NCBI GenBank assembly: GCA_961205875.1
Contig: OY540816.1
Coordinates: 1,116,001-1,180,000, forward strand
Direction: 5' to 3'
From: Sialis fuliginosa
Lineage: Eukaryota > Arthropoda > Insecta > Megaloptera > Sialidae
Length of the DNA stretch: 64,000 bases
How positions within the stretch are numbered: position 1 is the stretch's first letter; each line of letters opens with the position of its first letter. Below are positions 20,415-31,234 of this stretch, piece after piece. Below the pieces are notes generated by a model. The model was given only the letters and a program-made list of their open reading frames with translations, was not told the DNA's origin and made no database searches. The position numbers and the translations under genes are program-made.

Positions 20415-22199
20415 TACTCATCCAAACAATTAAAGGAACAAGAATTTAAACATTTTTTTTGGGTGTTTTTTGAAGTGCTGTATCTTTGTGAAAAATGGTC
20501 GTATAGAAATAAAACAAAAAGCATTTTAAAGCTTCAAGTTTCTAGTTTTGAGATTTTTTAGCATAATTTTTTTTGAGTTACGGTTATCGCGCAATCAAAA
20601 GAAATAGTGGGACACAAAAATTTTCCAATTTTTTAAAAAAAATTTAAGGGTCCTCGGGCTTGGGAAATTTTTTTTCAGTTAAACCAATGCATTGGTTAGT
20701 TAACTTGTTTATTCAGCTTTAATTTGCTTTTTTTTTGGTCTCTCTCAATTTTTTTTCACCGAGATATCTGCCTTTAAATGAAAAATGATTCTTTTGTCTT
20801 CGATCATCAATATATCAGCAACTAATGATTAAACAGTAAATTTAAGGTCAGTTTTAAAAACTTGAATAAATTTCCTACAAGACCCTTTCTTGACTTTATT
20901 AGAAAAAAAATTTTTTTTACCCTCACCGTTAGTGTGAAAAAGTACGAAAAAATGACCTTTTATGTTCTTTTAGTAAATCTATCGCTACTTTTCAAATATT
21001 GATGGGAAGATTAATGTTGCCAGGTGATTTTACAGCTTAATGTACCTCCAACAGCCCTGTAAATTTTTAAATTGATCCATCGAACCGTTTTTCCGAACCG
21101 ACTGATCAAATTTTGCTTGCGTATTAATTCGATTCCAGCATGCGAGACAAAATTATTTTACAATTTCGTACGGTTCCCGCTGCGAAAGAATTAATTAATG
21201 CAATTAATTCAAGATGAGTAAAATTATGGTGCGCAAAAGCCGAATCGAGTCAAAAATGAGTCAGTATTGTTTCTTGAAATGTTTTTAAAATTTTGAAAAA
21301 AAAATTCAAAATTAAAAAAAAAATTATTTTTTTAATTTTTTTGAATTTTTTTTCTCCATTTCAAATTTAACAAGTAACTAATGCAAAACTGTAAATAAAA
21401 TCAAAAATCGAAAATCGTTTTCTACATTTTGATGATGATTACACAATGTTATGTTCCAGTCTGTTACACAATACACATGTTCCTTTAATTGTTTTGTAAA
21501 ACTTTGATCAATCGGTCCGGAAAAACGGTTCGATGGATCAATTTAAAAAATTACAGGGCTATTGGAGGTACATTAAGCTGTAAAATCACCTGGCAACATT
21601 AATCTTCCCATCAATATTTGTAAAGTAGCGATAGATTTACTAAAAGAACATAAAAGGTCATTTTTTTATACTTTTTCACACTAATGGTGAGAGTAAAAAA
21701 AATTTTTTTTCTAATAAAGTCATGAAAGGGTCTTGTAGGAAATTTATTCAAGTTTTTAAAACTGACCTTAAATTTACTGTTTAATCATTAGTTGCTGATA
21801 TATTGATGATCGAAGACAAAAGAATCATTTTTCATTTAAAGGCAGATATCTCGGTGAAAAAAAATTGAGAGAGACCAAAAAAAAAAGCAAATTAAAGCTG
21901 AATAAACAAGTTAACTGTCCAATGCATTCGTTTAACTGAAAAAAAATTTACCAAGCCCGAGGACCCTTAAAAAAAATTTAGAAAATTGGAAAATTTTTGT
22001 GTCCCACTATTTCTTTTGATTGCGCGATAACCGTAACTCAAAAAAAATTATGCTAAAAAATCTCAAAACTAGAAACTTGAAGCTTTAAAATGCTTTTTGT
22101 TTTATTTCGATACGACCATTTTTCACAAAGATACAGCACTTCAAAAAACACTCAAAAAAAATGTTTAAATTCTTGTTCCTTTAATTGTTTGGATGAGTG
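20415..22199. mobile_element. Giant TA-flanked hairpin element, Tc1/mariner-like ends
   Basis: TIR (t/c)actcatccaaacaatt opens at 20415 and closes at 22199; TA lies outside (20413-20414, 22200-22201). The arms (20415 to about 21115, about 21500 to 22199) match over about 690 bp, for example aatagtgggacacaaaaatt and its complement. The loop is about 385 bp and near 21476 carries a third copy of the terminal word ttcctttaattgttttg. No ORF, so it needs a transposase from elsewhere. Confidence 0.85.
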
Positions 22200-22382
22200 T
22201 ATATATATTCAAAATCTACTGATTTAAATCTACATTTTGATAATTCTTATTTTTGATACATACCTACATATATTTCTCAAATTATAGAAAATATGTATAT
22301 AGGATTTTAAAAAAGGGGGACGGTATTTAGTGACTACACCTTATTAAATGAGTGAATGGTAGGGCTGTGACATACACATGAC

Positions 22383-23085
22383 TAGAGCTATGCGCGGGCC
22401 GTGAATTTTTCGGGTCATGGCGGGTCACAGCTGTGACCCGCGTGAGCGTGAGCGATTTTCAAATCTTGAATCGTGAGCGGGTGTGATTGTGAGTCAAATT
22501 AAAACAACCGTGCGTGAGTACATTTTTCTCGTGCGTGAGTCCGTGAGTATATTTTGAAGATAATTTTTTTTATAAACTTATTTGATCTTTTTTTAATATC
22601 TGAACTAATAATGCATAAATATATTAATGTTTTAAAACGAATTTTGACATTAAAAAATATAGTATAAAAAATAAATGTTATTTTTAGAAATACTTTCACA
22701 TGGTCAGTATTGCCAACTATATCAGAACACCAAAAAAAGATTTAAAAATGCATTTTAGCTTTATTTTTTTATTGTTTTGTTTGCTATAACTGTACTAGAA
22801 TGCAATTTAGAAGGAAATAATATGAATACAAACTATACACAATATATTGCACGTAAAAACAATAATTTTCATCATTTCAAAATTTTATTTACAACAATAA
22901 GATTAAATCATGTCACGATTGTGACCCGCCGTGCGTGATCGGGCGTGAGTAAAAAAATAGAATTCATGAGCGTGCGTGATCGTGAATACTTTTTTTGTAA
23001 CCGTGAGTGAACGGGCGTGACTAAAAATTTTTCTCTCGTGAGCGTGTGTGATCGTGAGCAAAAATTACTCACGCGCCCAGCTCTA
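22383..23085. mobile_element. hAT-like MITE, family G copy 1
   Basis: Ends tagagctatgcgcgggcc and, inverted, tagagctgggcgcg. TSD cacatgac/cacaggac matches at 7 of 8 bases (22375-22382, 23086-23093). Both subterminal zones are arrays of a degenerate cgtgagcgtgagtgatcgtgag unit. The core is shared with copy 2 at 59594-60253. The 66-codon minus frame (22499-22699) is shared with copy 2 (59660-59929) but is compositionally driven and I do not treat it as a gene. Confidence 0.88.
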
Positions 23086-23160
23086 CACAGGACAGACAGA
23101 CAGAGCTAAATTATAAGGGTACGTTGTTTTTTACGGAACCCTGAAAATGTCCCACCGTTG
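23086..23160. repeat. Remnant with gacagacaga run and acggaaccctg
   Basis: The gacagacagacag run and the segment ttacggaaccctgaaa resemble the terminal part of the repeat at 44454-46244 and the fragment near 48655. Only a short piece is present. Confidence 0.35.
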
Positions 23161-23224
23161 TCTTAAATTATCAGGAATCAGGCATTAAATATTCTAGAAA
23201 TAAATCATTATGATCATCAACGAA

Positions 23225-23560
23225 TACACCCTTATCCCTCGCATCAAACGTTTAACCGTATGTATTTATTATTACCAACATATACACAGGCACACAACAG
23301 ACGTGCTTCAATACACATAGTCCATAAATAAATACAACGATGATAACCGCGTCGGCAACTGCAGTGCGTATAATTCGCAGTGGGTCTCGCCTCTGCCGCC
23401 GCGCTTGTGTGTGTGTTGGTCTGTGTGTGTCTGTGTGCCTGTGTGTGGCCGTTGTTGCAGCGAAGTTCCATCGATCGAGTGTAGAACACCTCACCGACGA
23501 TATTGTAATTAATATAACGTTCTATCAATTAATTTTATATATACCTTGTATATGTGGCGT
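23225..23560. other. GC/CpG-richer island with a (TG)n tract, no proven gene
   Basis: The stretch 23340-23480 (cgcgtcggcaactgcagtg, cctctgccgccgcgcttg, then tg repeats) stands out from the AT-rich surroundings. Overlapping frames of 80-94 codons occur on both strands (23244-23528, 23252-23494, 23340-23612), but they mostly translate the TG/CA repeat. It could be part of a host promoter or 5' UTR; no TATA box, splice site or domain supports a call. Confidence 0.3.
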
Positions 23561-23562
23561 TT

Positions 23563-24766
23563 ATTTTGAAAGTGGCGTAACTCCATTTTTCAATTTTTTT
23601 TGTTGTCTGTAGTAACGTGTATAATTAGAAGTAAACTATCATAAAAACAATTTTTTGGTTAAATATATTCAAAGGAAAAAAAAAATTTTAACACTTAATT
23701 TAAAGTTTATTTTGAAAGTGGCGTAACTCCACTTCATTAGGTTGTTAATTTATCACAATAGCTGAAAAACTAAAGCTTTCTACGGAAAATGTTTGGTACA
23801 ATAGTTTTAGGATTTGCCGGGGCAAACCCTATGAAGGTAATAATGTTGACCTTGAGTGGATGATTTAAGGTAATTTTGGGGTTAGCAAATTATTTTTAAA
23901 TAGAAGCTTAGTTATTTTTTTGCAGATTTGTATTTTGCAAAAAAATAGAAATAACTTTTGCCTGAAAAGTTTTTTAAAAAACTTCAATTTTAACGTAATT
24001 TTTTAATTTTTTTTACATCAAAAAATTTTTTTTAAATGTTTGAGAAAAAATGCAGTTTAAAAAAATAATTTCATAATTTTTTAAAGCAAAAATTTTCTTT
24101 TAATGTTACAAAATAAAAAAAAATATGTTAAAATTGAAATTTTATATAAAACTTTTCAGACAAAAGTTATTTCTTTTATTCTGCAAAATACGAATCTTCA
24201 AAAAAATAAATATATTTCCTTTGAAAAAAAATTTTTGACCCCAAAATGACCTTTAACCTCTACTTAAGGTCCAAATTGTTACCTCCATTGATTTTTCTCC
24301 TCTAAATCCTGAAACTTTTGTACTAAATATTTTTCCCAAAAATCCATAATTTTCCAGATGCTAAACAATCTCAAGACTTAAAAATCTCTGTATACATACT
24401 TAGATTTCCTGAATTGTATAATTTTTTTAAGAATTATAAAAAAATAATATAAAATAAAGTGAGTGTTTTTTTTTCAATTTGAAGCATTTTAAATAACAAC
24501 AAATGGAGTTGAGTTCTTTTAAATTAATAACAAATGTAATTGTTGATTTTGAAAGTGGCTTAACTCCATTTGTGGTAAAAAAAACACATATTTTTAATTT
24601 AATAATTGGGGTTATTTTATTAGTAATTATAAATTGAACTGAAACACTTAATCAATGTGGCACATTGATATCTTACACGCATATTTTTAATTTTATTGAA
24701 TCGCAAACTCTTTAATATCTCAGTTTAAACATAAATAGAGTTAGGCCACTTTCAAAATAAACGACT
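23563..24766. repeat. Foldback with repeated TTTTGAAAGTGG(C)GTAACTCC ends
   Basis: The word ttattttgaaagtggcgtaa occurs at 23563 and 23706, in a variant at 24547, and inverted at about 24745. Inside is a second inverted repeat, about 23790-24050 against 24090-24370, containing ttttgcagatttgtattttg and its complement. TSD not found. No coding sequence. Confidence 0.65.
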
Positions 24767-24964
24767 CATATGTACTATTAGATAATATGAATTGATTTTA
24801 AATATATGATGGCATACCAATAATCAAAATTACTTTTTGTGATTTTTTTTTGTACTTTGACTATAAAATTTTTAAAGTATGCCAATAGTTGAAGAGAAAA
24901 TACAATTTTAAATAAACGAGATAAGATAAATGATTAATAAAAAATATATTTGAAATATATTAAA

Positions 24965-25080
24965 TAATAGAGACTCTGCCCCTGGGTGCTTCGCACCCCA
25001 ACCCCGATTTTTATAACATACTTCTCGGGTTTAAACCTCCGGCTTCGACCCTCGTTTAAGAATAGATTATAAATTACTTT
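24965..25080 (-). mobile_element. Decayed Helitron 3' end, minus orientation
   Basis: The segment tctgcccctgggtgcttcgc with the paired caccccaa matches the 3' hairpin of the Helitron at 44959 (gcccctgggcgcttcgcg). A later block (cggcttcgaccctcgt) also matches. The terminal CTAG is mutated and the other end is missing. Confidence 0.5.
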
Positions 25081-25092
25081 ACTCTATTTCAT

Positions 25093-25178
25093 TTAAGAAC
25101 GCAGTGGTTGCTGTGGTTTTTGACGGTAAAATGCACGATTCTTACCGTCAAAACCCCGGCACCCACTGCATTCTTAAA
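25093..25178. repeat. Small GC-rich hairpin
   Basis: The segment tttaagaacgcagtgg ... tgacggtaa pairs with ttaccgtca ... cccactgcattcttaaa, arms about 36 bp with a few mismatches around a 12-bp loop. It sits at the edge of the Helitron remnant. Function unknown. Confidence 0.55.
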
Positions 25179-25334
25179 TTCTAAACATTTTTGAATAAAG
25201 GCATGCTATGATAAATGAATAATGTAATGTATTTTTCTCTTTTAAGGTTCCGACACAATTCTCTACAAGGTGTGCAGTTCGGATGTATTAAAAAATCATT
25301 TTTAATCAATTTTAATCACATTTAGTAGAAATAT

Positions 25335-25627
25335 CAGGGCCGTAACTACCACCGGGGCTCCCGAGGTTATGGGCCCCCCGCAGCGTAAAAATTGGAGGAA
25401 ATAAGTAAATAGGAAAAAATGTGTAAGTTAGAAGCAAAAAAAAGATCTTCAATTCAATTATTACTAATTTTGAATTGAATGACCTTTTTTTTTACTAATA
25501 AGAAGTAGATTACAGTTTGTTAACTATGATCAAAAAAAAAAAGTTTTCAATTTTTCCTTTTGCATATTCTGGGGGGCCCTCAGCCACTTCTTGTCCCGGG
25601 CCCCCCGAGCTTCTAGTTACGGCCCTA
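25335..25627. mobile_element. hAT-like MITE, family F copy 2
   Basis: Ends cagggccgtaactac and, inverted, tagggccgtaactag, with G/C-rich subterminal blocks as in copy 1 (8097-8468). The flanking 8-mers do not match, so the TSD has decayed or one end was rearranged. The flanks belong to a truncated relative of the giant hairpin at 10703. Confidence 0.75.
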
Positions 25628-25659
25628 CACACAGAGCGATTTATGAGAAAAAATTTTTA

Positions 25660-26597
25660 TATGAAAAAAAACCCAATCCCCATAATATTTTTTCCGCTGA
25701 ATCGAATGAAACTAATTACAACCATTCATATGTAAAAGAGTGTGAAATATTTTGGTTTTCATTCATTACGGAAAATCGTAAATATCTCGACTGCTATGCC
25801 AGATAGGGGGTTGTTTTTCCTTCTAAAACCCCACCATATGGTATTTTTCCCACCGTCTCGAATAAAACTAATTACAACCCTTCATATGTGCCAGGGGATG
25901 AAATCTTTATTACTAAAAAAAAAATTCCCCATACAAATTTTTCAACCCTTTTGCAATTCCTTAGGGGTTGAATTTTCGAGATACGAAGTAGCCTAGTCCG
26001 TCCTCAGGATGCAAGCTATTTCACTGCCAAATTTCATCCAGTTCGGTAAAGTGGTTTAGCCGTAAACAGGTAACAAATAGACAGACTGAGAGAAAAACTT
26101 TCGCATTTATAAGTCGCGACTCCTATGTAAGATAAGGCGTTGTTTTGTCCCCCTAATAACCCTTCTTCCGTAGTATTTTTCCCACCAAATCGAATGTAAC
26201 CAGTTACAACCCTTCATATGTGACAGAAGGTGAAATATTAAATTTTTGTTATTTTTAGTTTTCTTTCATTATAGAAAATCGTAAATATCTCGGCTCCTGT
26301 GCGAGATAGAGGGCTGTTTGTCCCTTTAAAACCCCCTACCCCGTAGTATTTTTCCAGCCGGATCTAATAAAACCACTTACAACCCTTTATATGTAACGGA
26401 GGGTAAAATATTAAATACCAAAAAAAAAAAAAATTCCACCCCCTTGCAATTTTGTAGGGGTTGTTTTTCGGGATTTGAAGTAGCCTATGTCCTTTCTCAG
26501 AGTGCAAGCTATCTATCTGTCAAATTTCATCAAGATCGGCTTAGCCATGAAAAGGTAACAAACAGACACACTTTCGCATTTATAATATTAGTATGGA
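25660..26597 (-). mobile_element. Helitron fragment, 5' end present, with internal repeat units
   Basis: On the minus strand the 5' end reads TCCATACTAATATTATAAAT, beginning at 26597 with a T following on the plus strand, as expected for insertion between A and T. Inside, a unit with gttgtttt...cccc, tttttccc(a/g)cc, aactaattacaaccc and ggatgaaat recurs about four times (25680, 25830, 26165, 26340). The 3' CTAG end is missing. Frames here (25517-25996, 26444-26653) are translations of repeats. Confidence 0.7.
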
Positions 26598-26599
26598 TT

Positions 26600-27320
26600 A
26601 CAATCATACATTTGCTGCACAAAATGTTAAAAAAAATTGCATTTGTGTTATAAAATGATTGCTTCCATTAAAATTTTTGCTAATAAAATGTTCTTTTATC
26701 ATAATTATTATATTTATGTTTGATTTTTTAAACAAAAATATCGTATATTATTTATGAATTTCTAGTAGAAAACAGTAATAAATTATAATTACTATAAAAA
26801 TAAATTAATAATCATTATAAAAATATTGTAACATGGGAATCTCATAAACCACAAATGATATTTGATTATTTACACATCATACATATTAATTTACGTTATA
26901 CAAATTGAAATTCACAATAAAAAAAATGTAAAGAAAACATTTACAATTTTATAACAAAGAATCATTAAATTATTTAAATCAAGTCAAACACATACACCTG
27001 AATCTGTCCAAAGTCATAAAATCGCACGATTCAAAAAATACAAACATGTAAAACAATTTACGTATTAATTAATTGCATAAAACATTTTGCAGCGTATAAC
27101 ATTAATATTCAAATATTTAAATTACAGCGCAGAATCCTATCTCTCTATGGTAAACAAATACTCAATGATAATATTGTTCTTTATGAATCAATCTACCTGA
27201 TAACCATATTCATGACACATAGAGAATAATGGCTTTCTCGTATTTTCAATTTCCTGTAGTGGAATCATATAACCGGAAATTTTCAGTGAGCAAAAAAATC
27301 TCTCCTTACAGCGATTTTCT
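26600..27320. other. AT-rich stretch with no supported feature
   Basis: No element ends, inverted repeats or coding signal noticed. Confidence 0.45.
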
Positions 27321-27485
27321 GGTTTTAAATTGTTCTAGGGATCAAGAGAAGTAAATATCTGAGTTTGTAGATAAATTTGTCTCCCATGTGGTTAATTTTT
27401 ACGATTTTCCAATTTTCCCTGTTTACTGTTCGGTTTTTCACGAATATCTCGGCTTCTAGTTGGGTATCCGGCGAGCTTTTCAAAA

Positions 27486-27588
27486 CACAATTTTTCGAAA
27501 CACAATATTTCGAAACACAATTTTTCGAATCACAATTTTTCGAATCACAATTTTTTGAATCACAATTCTTCGTGAACAATTTTTCGAA
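27486..27588. repeat. 15-bp minisatellite, about seven units
   Basis: Unit cacaatttttcgaaa, with variants cgaat and cgtg. Because 15 is a multiple of three the array stays open in both directions (27377-27760 plus, 27325-27579 minus, the latter reading NCDSK repeats). That explains the frames without a gene. Confidence 0.85.
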
Positions 27589-27599
27589 AAAATTAAGTT

Positions 27600-28765
27600 T
27601 TGAGTTTTTTAAATTATGTTTTATACAAAATTTGATAATGGTAGAAATGAGAAAGAATAAAGAAATAGCAAAAGAATTTACGCCCTGTTTTTCAAACTTT
27701 TATTTAGTAAATAAAATATCAAGTAAAGTAATATTTGGACATTTTACGAAATATATTTAAGTTGTATTTGCATGTTTTTTGAAAGTTGGTTTATTAATAA
27801 ATTCAATTAATCATTCAATTTAAATCCCAATAAATGTTCTTTTTTACGCGTATGTTATTATTAACATTAAACAAAATTAGTTTATTGATGAGAGGATTAG
27901 CCAGCCCTCTCACAAACTGCATATGTAATAACATATGCATGTATGTACCTAAATAAATTACATGGCTTTTTGTTTATTAAATATATCGTAAAATATTCAA
28001 ATATTAGTTTACTTAATATTTTATTTACTAAATAAAATTTGAACAATAAAACTAAAAATTTTCGAAAAATTGTAATTCAAAAAATTTACACCAAACCTTC
28101 TAGTTGATCGACCAAAAAAAAAGTCACTCTATCGATCTGGCGGAGACGGAACTACAGAACATTATAAAATAATCTATAACCTCTAAAAAAATTAAAAACA
28201 GCGCATACAACAGATTTTTATTTTTTTTTAATTACTTTGCAACAAATATAAATATTTTTTTATATTAACAAGTTTGATGTTTGAATATTGAAAATTACCG
28301 CCAATACTTACATTTTTTTTTAAATGATCATCTTTGGGCAAACCTCGTAGAGAAATTTTGTTTATCTCAAATTTTAGGGTTTTTTATGCCCTTTCGAATG
28401 ATGTAGCATATAAAGCTATGTACCCATACACATTGTAACAAAAAAGTTATTTAAGTTTTTCTAAACTATTGCCAAAAAAACATTTTTCCTCGAATAACTT
28501 TCATTATATTGTTCAAAATAAATTACAAAATTCAAAATCTAATTAAATGAGTGTTTGAAATAAAAACATACTTTTAATACTCCCCCTGTTCCGAAATACT
28601 GTTTCGATTTCACGTTTTTTTTATTCCAAAATACTATTACAATTTACTGTTATTACTGTTTTCGAAAAAATCAAATATCTTTAATAAAATGACTTTTTTA
28701 GAAAATAATAATTTAAGAGAAATATAAATTATACAAAAAATGTGTTTAATTAACAACATAATTTA
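27600..28765. other. AT-rich stretch with no supported feature
   Basis: No recognisable transposon ends or coding sequence. One slightly GC-richer patch (28125-28160, ctatcgatctggcggagacg) has no further support. Confidence 0.4.
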
Positions 28766-28769
28766 TTTT

Positions 28770-29390
28770 CAATAAGTCTTTTTATTTTTTTGGTCTCATT
28801 GGCCTATGTTTTAGCTTTGGATAAAAAATTAACTGTCCCAAAATTTCAGACTAATAGATCAAACCTGTGAACGACGCAAACCGAGTCTTTTTCTCATTTG
28901 ATTAACATGGGAAAAAAATACTTTTTTACATATGCATCAATATCTCGTTGAAAAAATACTTTTTTTGAAAATTTCTCAAAGCAATATTTTGTAGAGAATT
29001 AAGTGCTCAATTCATAAATCCAATAAATTTTGAGAAATGTTTGTTTAAAAATTATCATAAAAATTTGATTTTACTTTTTATGATAATGTTTAAACGAACA
29101 TATCTTTAAAAATACTCGATCTATGAATTGAGTAGTTGGGATCTTTTTTGTAAGAAATTTAATTCTCTATGATATACTGCTGTAAGAAAATAAAATAAAT
29201 AAACTCTTCAACGAGATATTCACGCATAAGTAAAAAAGTAATTTTTCCCATGTTAATCAAATGGAAAAAAGACTCAGTTTGTGCCGTCCACAGATTTGAT
29301 CTATAAGTCTGAAATTTTGGGACAATTCACTTTTGATCCAAAGCTAAAACATGCGGGACCGAAAAAATAAAAATAAATTTAAAAAACCGT
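28770..29390. mobile_element. Long-TIR foldback, family A copy 2
   Basis: The arms hold the same blocks as copy 1 (ggtc(c/t)c, ttttagctttgga, ctgtcccaaaatttcagact, tttgattaacatgg) and their complements ending ggaccgaaaaaataaa. This copy lacks both insertions of copy 1 and so gives the empty sites. Outer ends are blurred in A/T runs and no TSD is read. Confidence 0.75.
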
Positions 29391-29631
29391 AATATTTATA
29401 TGTATTAACTGTTCATCTTATTTTCAATCATAGAACAAGAATATATGCCTATTTTGTGTATTTTGAAGCATTCGTATTAAATAAAATTTTGCAATACTTT
29501 ACCTTTTTGTGTATTTTGTGTAATATAATCTTATACAAGTACTTAACTCAGGAAAAAGTCAAATAACAAAAAATATTTGATAAAAATCGGCAGGCCCACT
29601 TGCCTTGTACACCCCTGGTTTAAATTATAAT

Positions 29632-30177
29632 AGGCATGATGCCTAATTTTTAGAAACTATTTTATGAAGTTTTACGTGTCTCCTATTTCCAAAAAAATAC
29701 TTATTTCTGGAGAAAATAAAGGTTTAATCACAAATATTTTCTCTTTTAAACCAAATTTTGAATTTGACGCCAAAACTCTCGCAGGTGTCATGGCGCATTT
29801 TTGACGTCACGCCTATGTTAACACTCCTTGTCAACAATAACAAATCCTTGTTCCATCGCTAATGTTTCTCGGTTTTACTTTTGGTAACACAAAACTGAGC
29901 AAATTCATAATTTAAAACCACAAAATAATTAATTATAAACAGTGCAGATATTAATGAAACAAAAATGATGTTAACTTAGCCGTGACGTCATCCACTCTGA
30001 CTGGTGTTTTATCTAACATGGCGGATTGCTGTATTTTGTGTTTTTATTTTAACAAAAATCATATTAAACTTGCTTTTAATATAAAAATAAATACATTTTT
30101 TGGAATCTTTTTAACCTATTTCATTATTTAAAATCATAATTTCAGTGGTACTTTGTTACTGGCATCATGCCTATTGT
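29632..30177. repeat. Foldback with TAGGCATGATGCC ends
   Basis: The 13-bp end taggcatgatgcc near 29628 is inverted near 30165-30177 (ggcatcatgccta). The interior contains cgtcacgcctatg and tgacgtcatccac. A remnant of one end is at 950. No TSD established and no ORF. Confidence 0.5.
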
Positions 30178-30528
30178 TTGATACTGAAAATCGATAACAC
30201 CTATTAATAATAAACCGGTTATCAAATTTCATAACAATTTCACAATGGGTTCTCTAGATATTAAATAAACACTAATTATGAGCAAATTTTTTGGAAAGCT
30301 GTGTAGCTCCCTCACGAAGAATTTCCGGATATTTGTTCATATTTTTTTTACTTAAAATAATATCCTTGATCTACTGTTAATTTTTTTTAACAGTAGTTGT
30401 AAATTATCCCGTATATACGAGTACATACATACATGGGCGCCGGCAGAATTTCTTTCAGGGGGGTGCATCTAGATATATATAATTAAATTACATATAAAAT
30501 AATAATAAAAAAATAATAATTTTAAATA

Positions 30529-30983
30529 CAGTGTAACCTTAATATAACGATTTCCTCGATTTAACAAATTTTTCGAAATTCCCTAGAACTGTCCGTAAGA
30601 GCTAATGCAAAATATACCTTTATATTACGAATACATTTGTTAACAACCTCTTTATAACGAATTTTTCGACAGGTTCAGACACGTTAAATTTTTCGTAAGA
30701 CAATCATTATTGTTTTTTTGCGTTTTGTCACTGTTAGTTTTAAAGTTGCAATGGGTGAAAAACAAAAAAGGTGTTCCTTTACCGCCGCAAAGAAACGAGA
30801 AATCATTAAGTATATAGACGAGAATCCTACAACGAAAAAAATAGACATCGCTACATTCTTACCTTGTTATAACGAATTGTATACCAACTTAACCTTTATA
30901 TAACAAACCTCACTGTAATAAATTACTTGGTATAACGAATATTTTTTACATCCCTTCAGTTTTGTTATATCGAGGTTACACTG
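30529..30983. mobile_element. TA-flanked pogo/Tigger-like element
   Basis: TIRs cagtgtaacc(tta/tcg)atataac are matched at both ends, with TA outside (30527-30528, 30984-30985). At 455 bp it is an internally deleted relative of a pogo/Tigger transposon. It still contains a piece that reads as the start of a transposase (next entry). Confidence 0.85.
30751..30903 (+). pseudogene. Remnant of pogo/Tigger-type transposase N-terminus
   Basis: The frame from the ATG at 30751 reads MGEKQKRCSFTAAKKREIIK, then YIDENPTTKKIDIATFL. This has the pattern of the N-terminal helix-turn-helix (CENP-B/psq-like) of pogo-family transposases: a basic lead, an xxKxxIIKxxxE helix and a KxDIA-type second helix. After about 34 residues it runs into taacga-rich repeats matching the element's ends and stops. 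The DDE domain is gone. Its position inside pogo-like TIRs supports the reading; identity rests on pattern, not on a search. Confidence 0.55.
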
Positions 30984-31234
30984 TATAATAATTTTGTAAT
31001 AATAAACTTACATTGCATTCAGCATGACTAAAAAAAAAGGTCTTCAGTTTTTATTTTTCCTTATCTAAAATTTATAAAATTACAGAGTGAATTTGACATG
31101 ACCAAAAAAAATAAAAACGTCCTCACTTTTATATTTTCACCTGAATTTTTTTTAATAAAAATTGTATTTATTTAAAATATATATTTATTATTTTGGAGGT
31201 GCAAGTGCACCCCCCTCCCGGCGCCCATGCATAT

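Larger units (their letters stand above)
30432..31229. mobile_element. hAT-like MITE carrying a nested pogo-like element
   Basis: Ends catgggcgccgg at 30432 and its complement ending 31229 resemble the catgggcgtagccagg element at 2491, with the same G-rich subterminal block. The flanking 8-mers catacata and catatatt agree at 6 of 8 positions. It was split by the element at 30529-30983. Confidence 0.7.

Noticed and set aside
22499..22699. Hydrophobic, basic 66-codon minus frame, repeated at 59660-59929
   Set aside because: It lies in the AT-rich core of the two family G hAT MITEs; the conservation is that of the element, the start differs between copies and no domain is recognisable.
23244..23612. 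Three overlapping frames of 80-94 codons
   Set aside because: They read through a TG/CA repeat on both strands; no start context, splice site or domain supports them.
27377..27760. 127-codon plus frame and the overlapping 84-codon minus frame with NCDSK repeats
   Set aside because: Both are produced by a 15-bp minisatellite, which keeps frames open on both strands.
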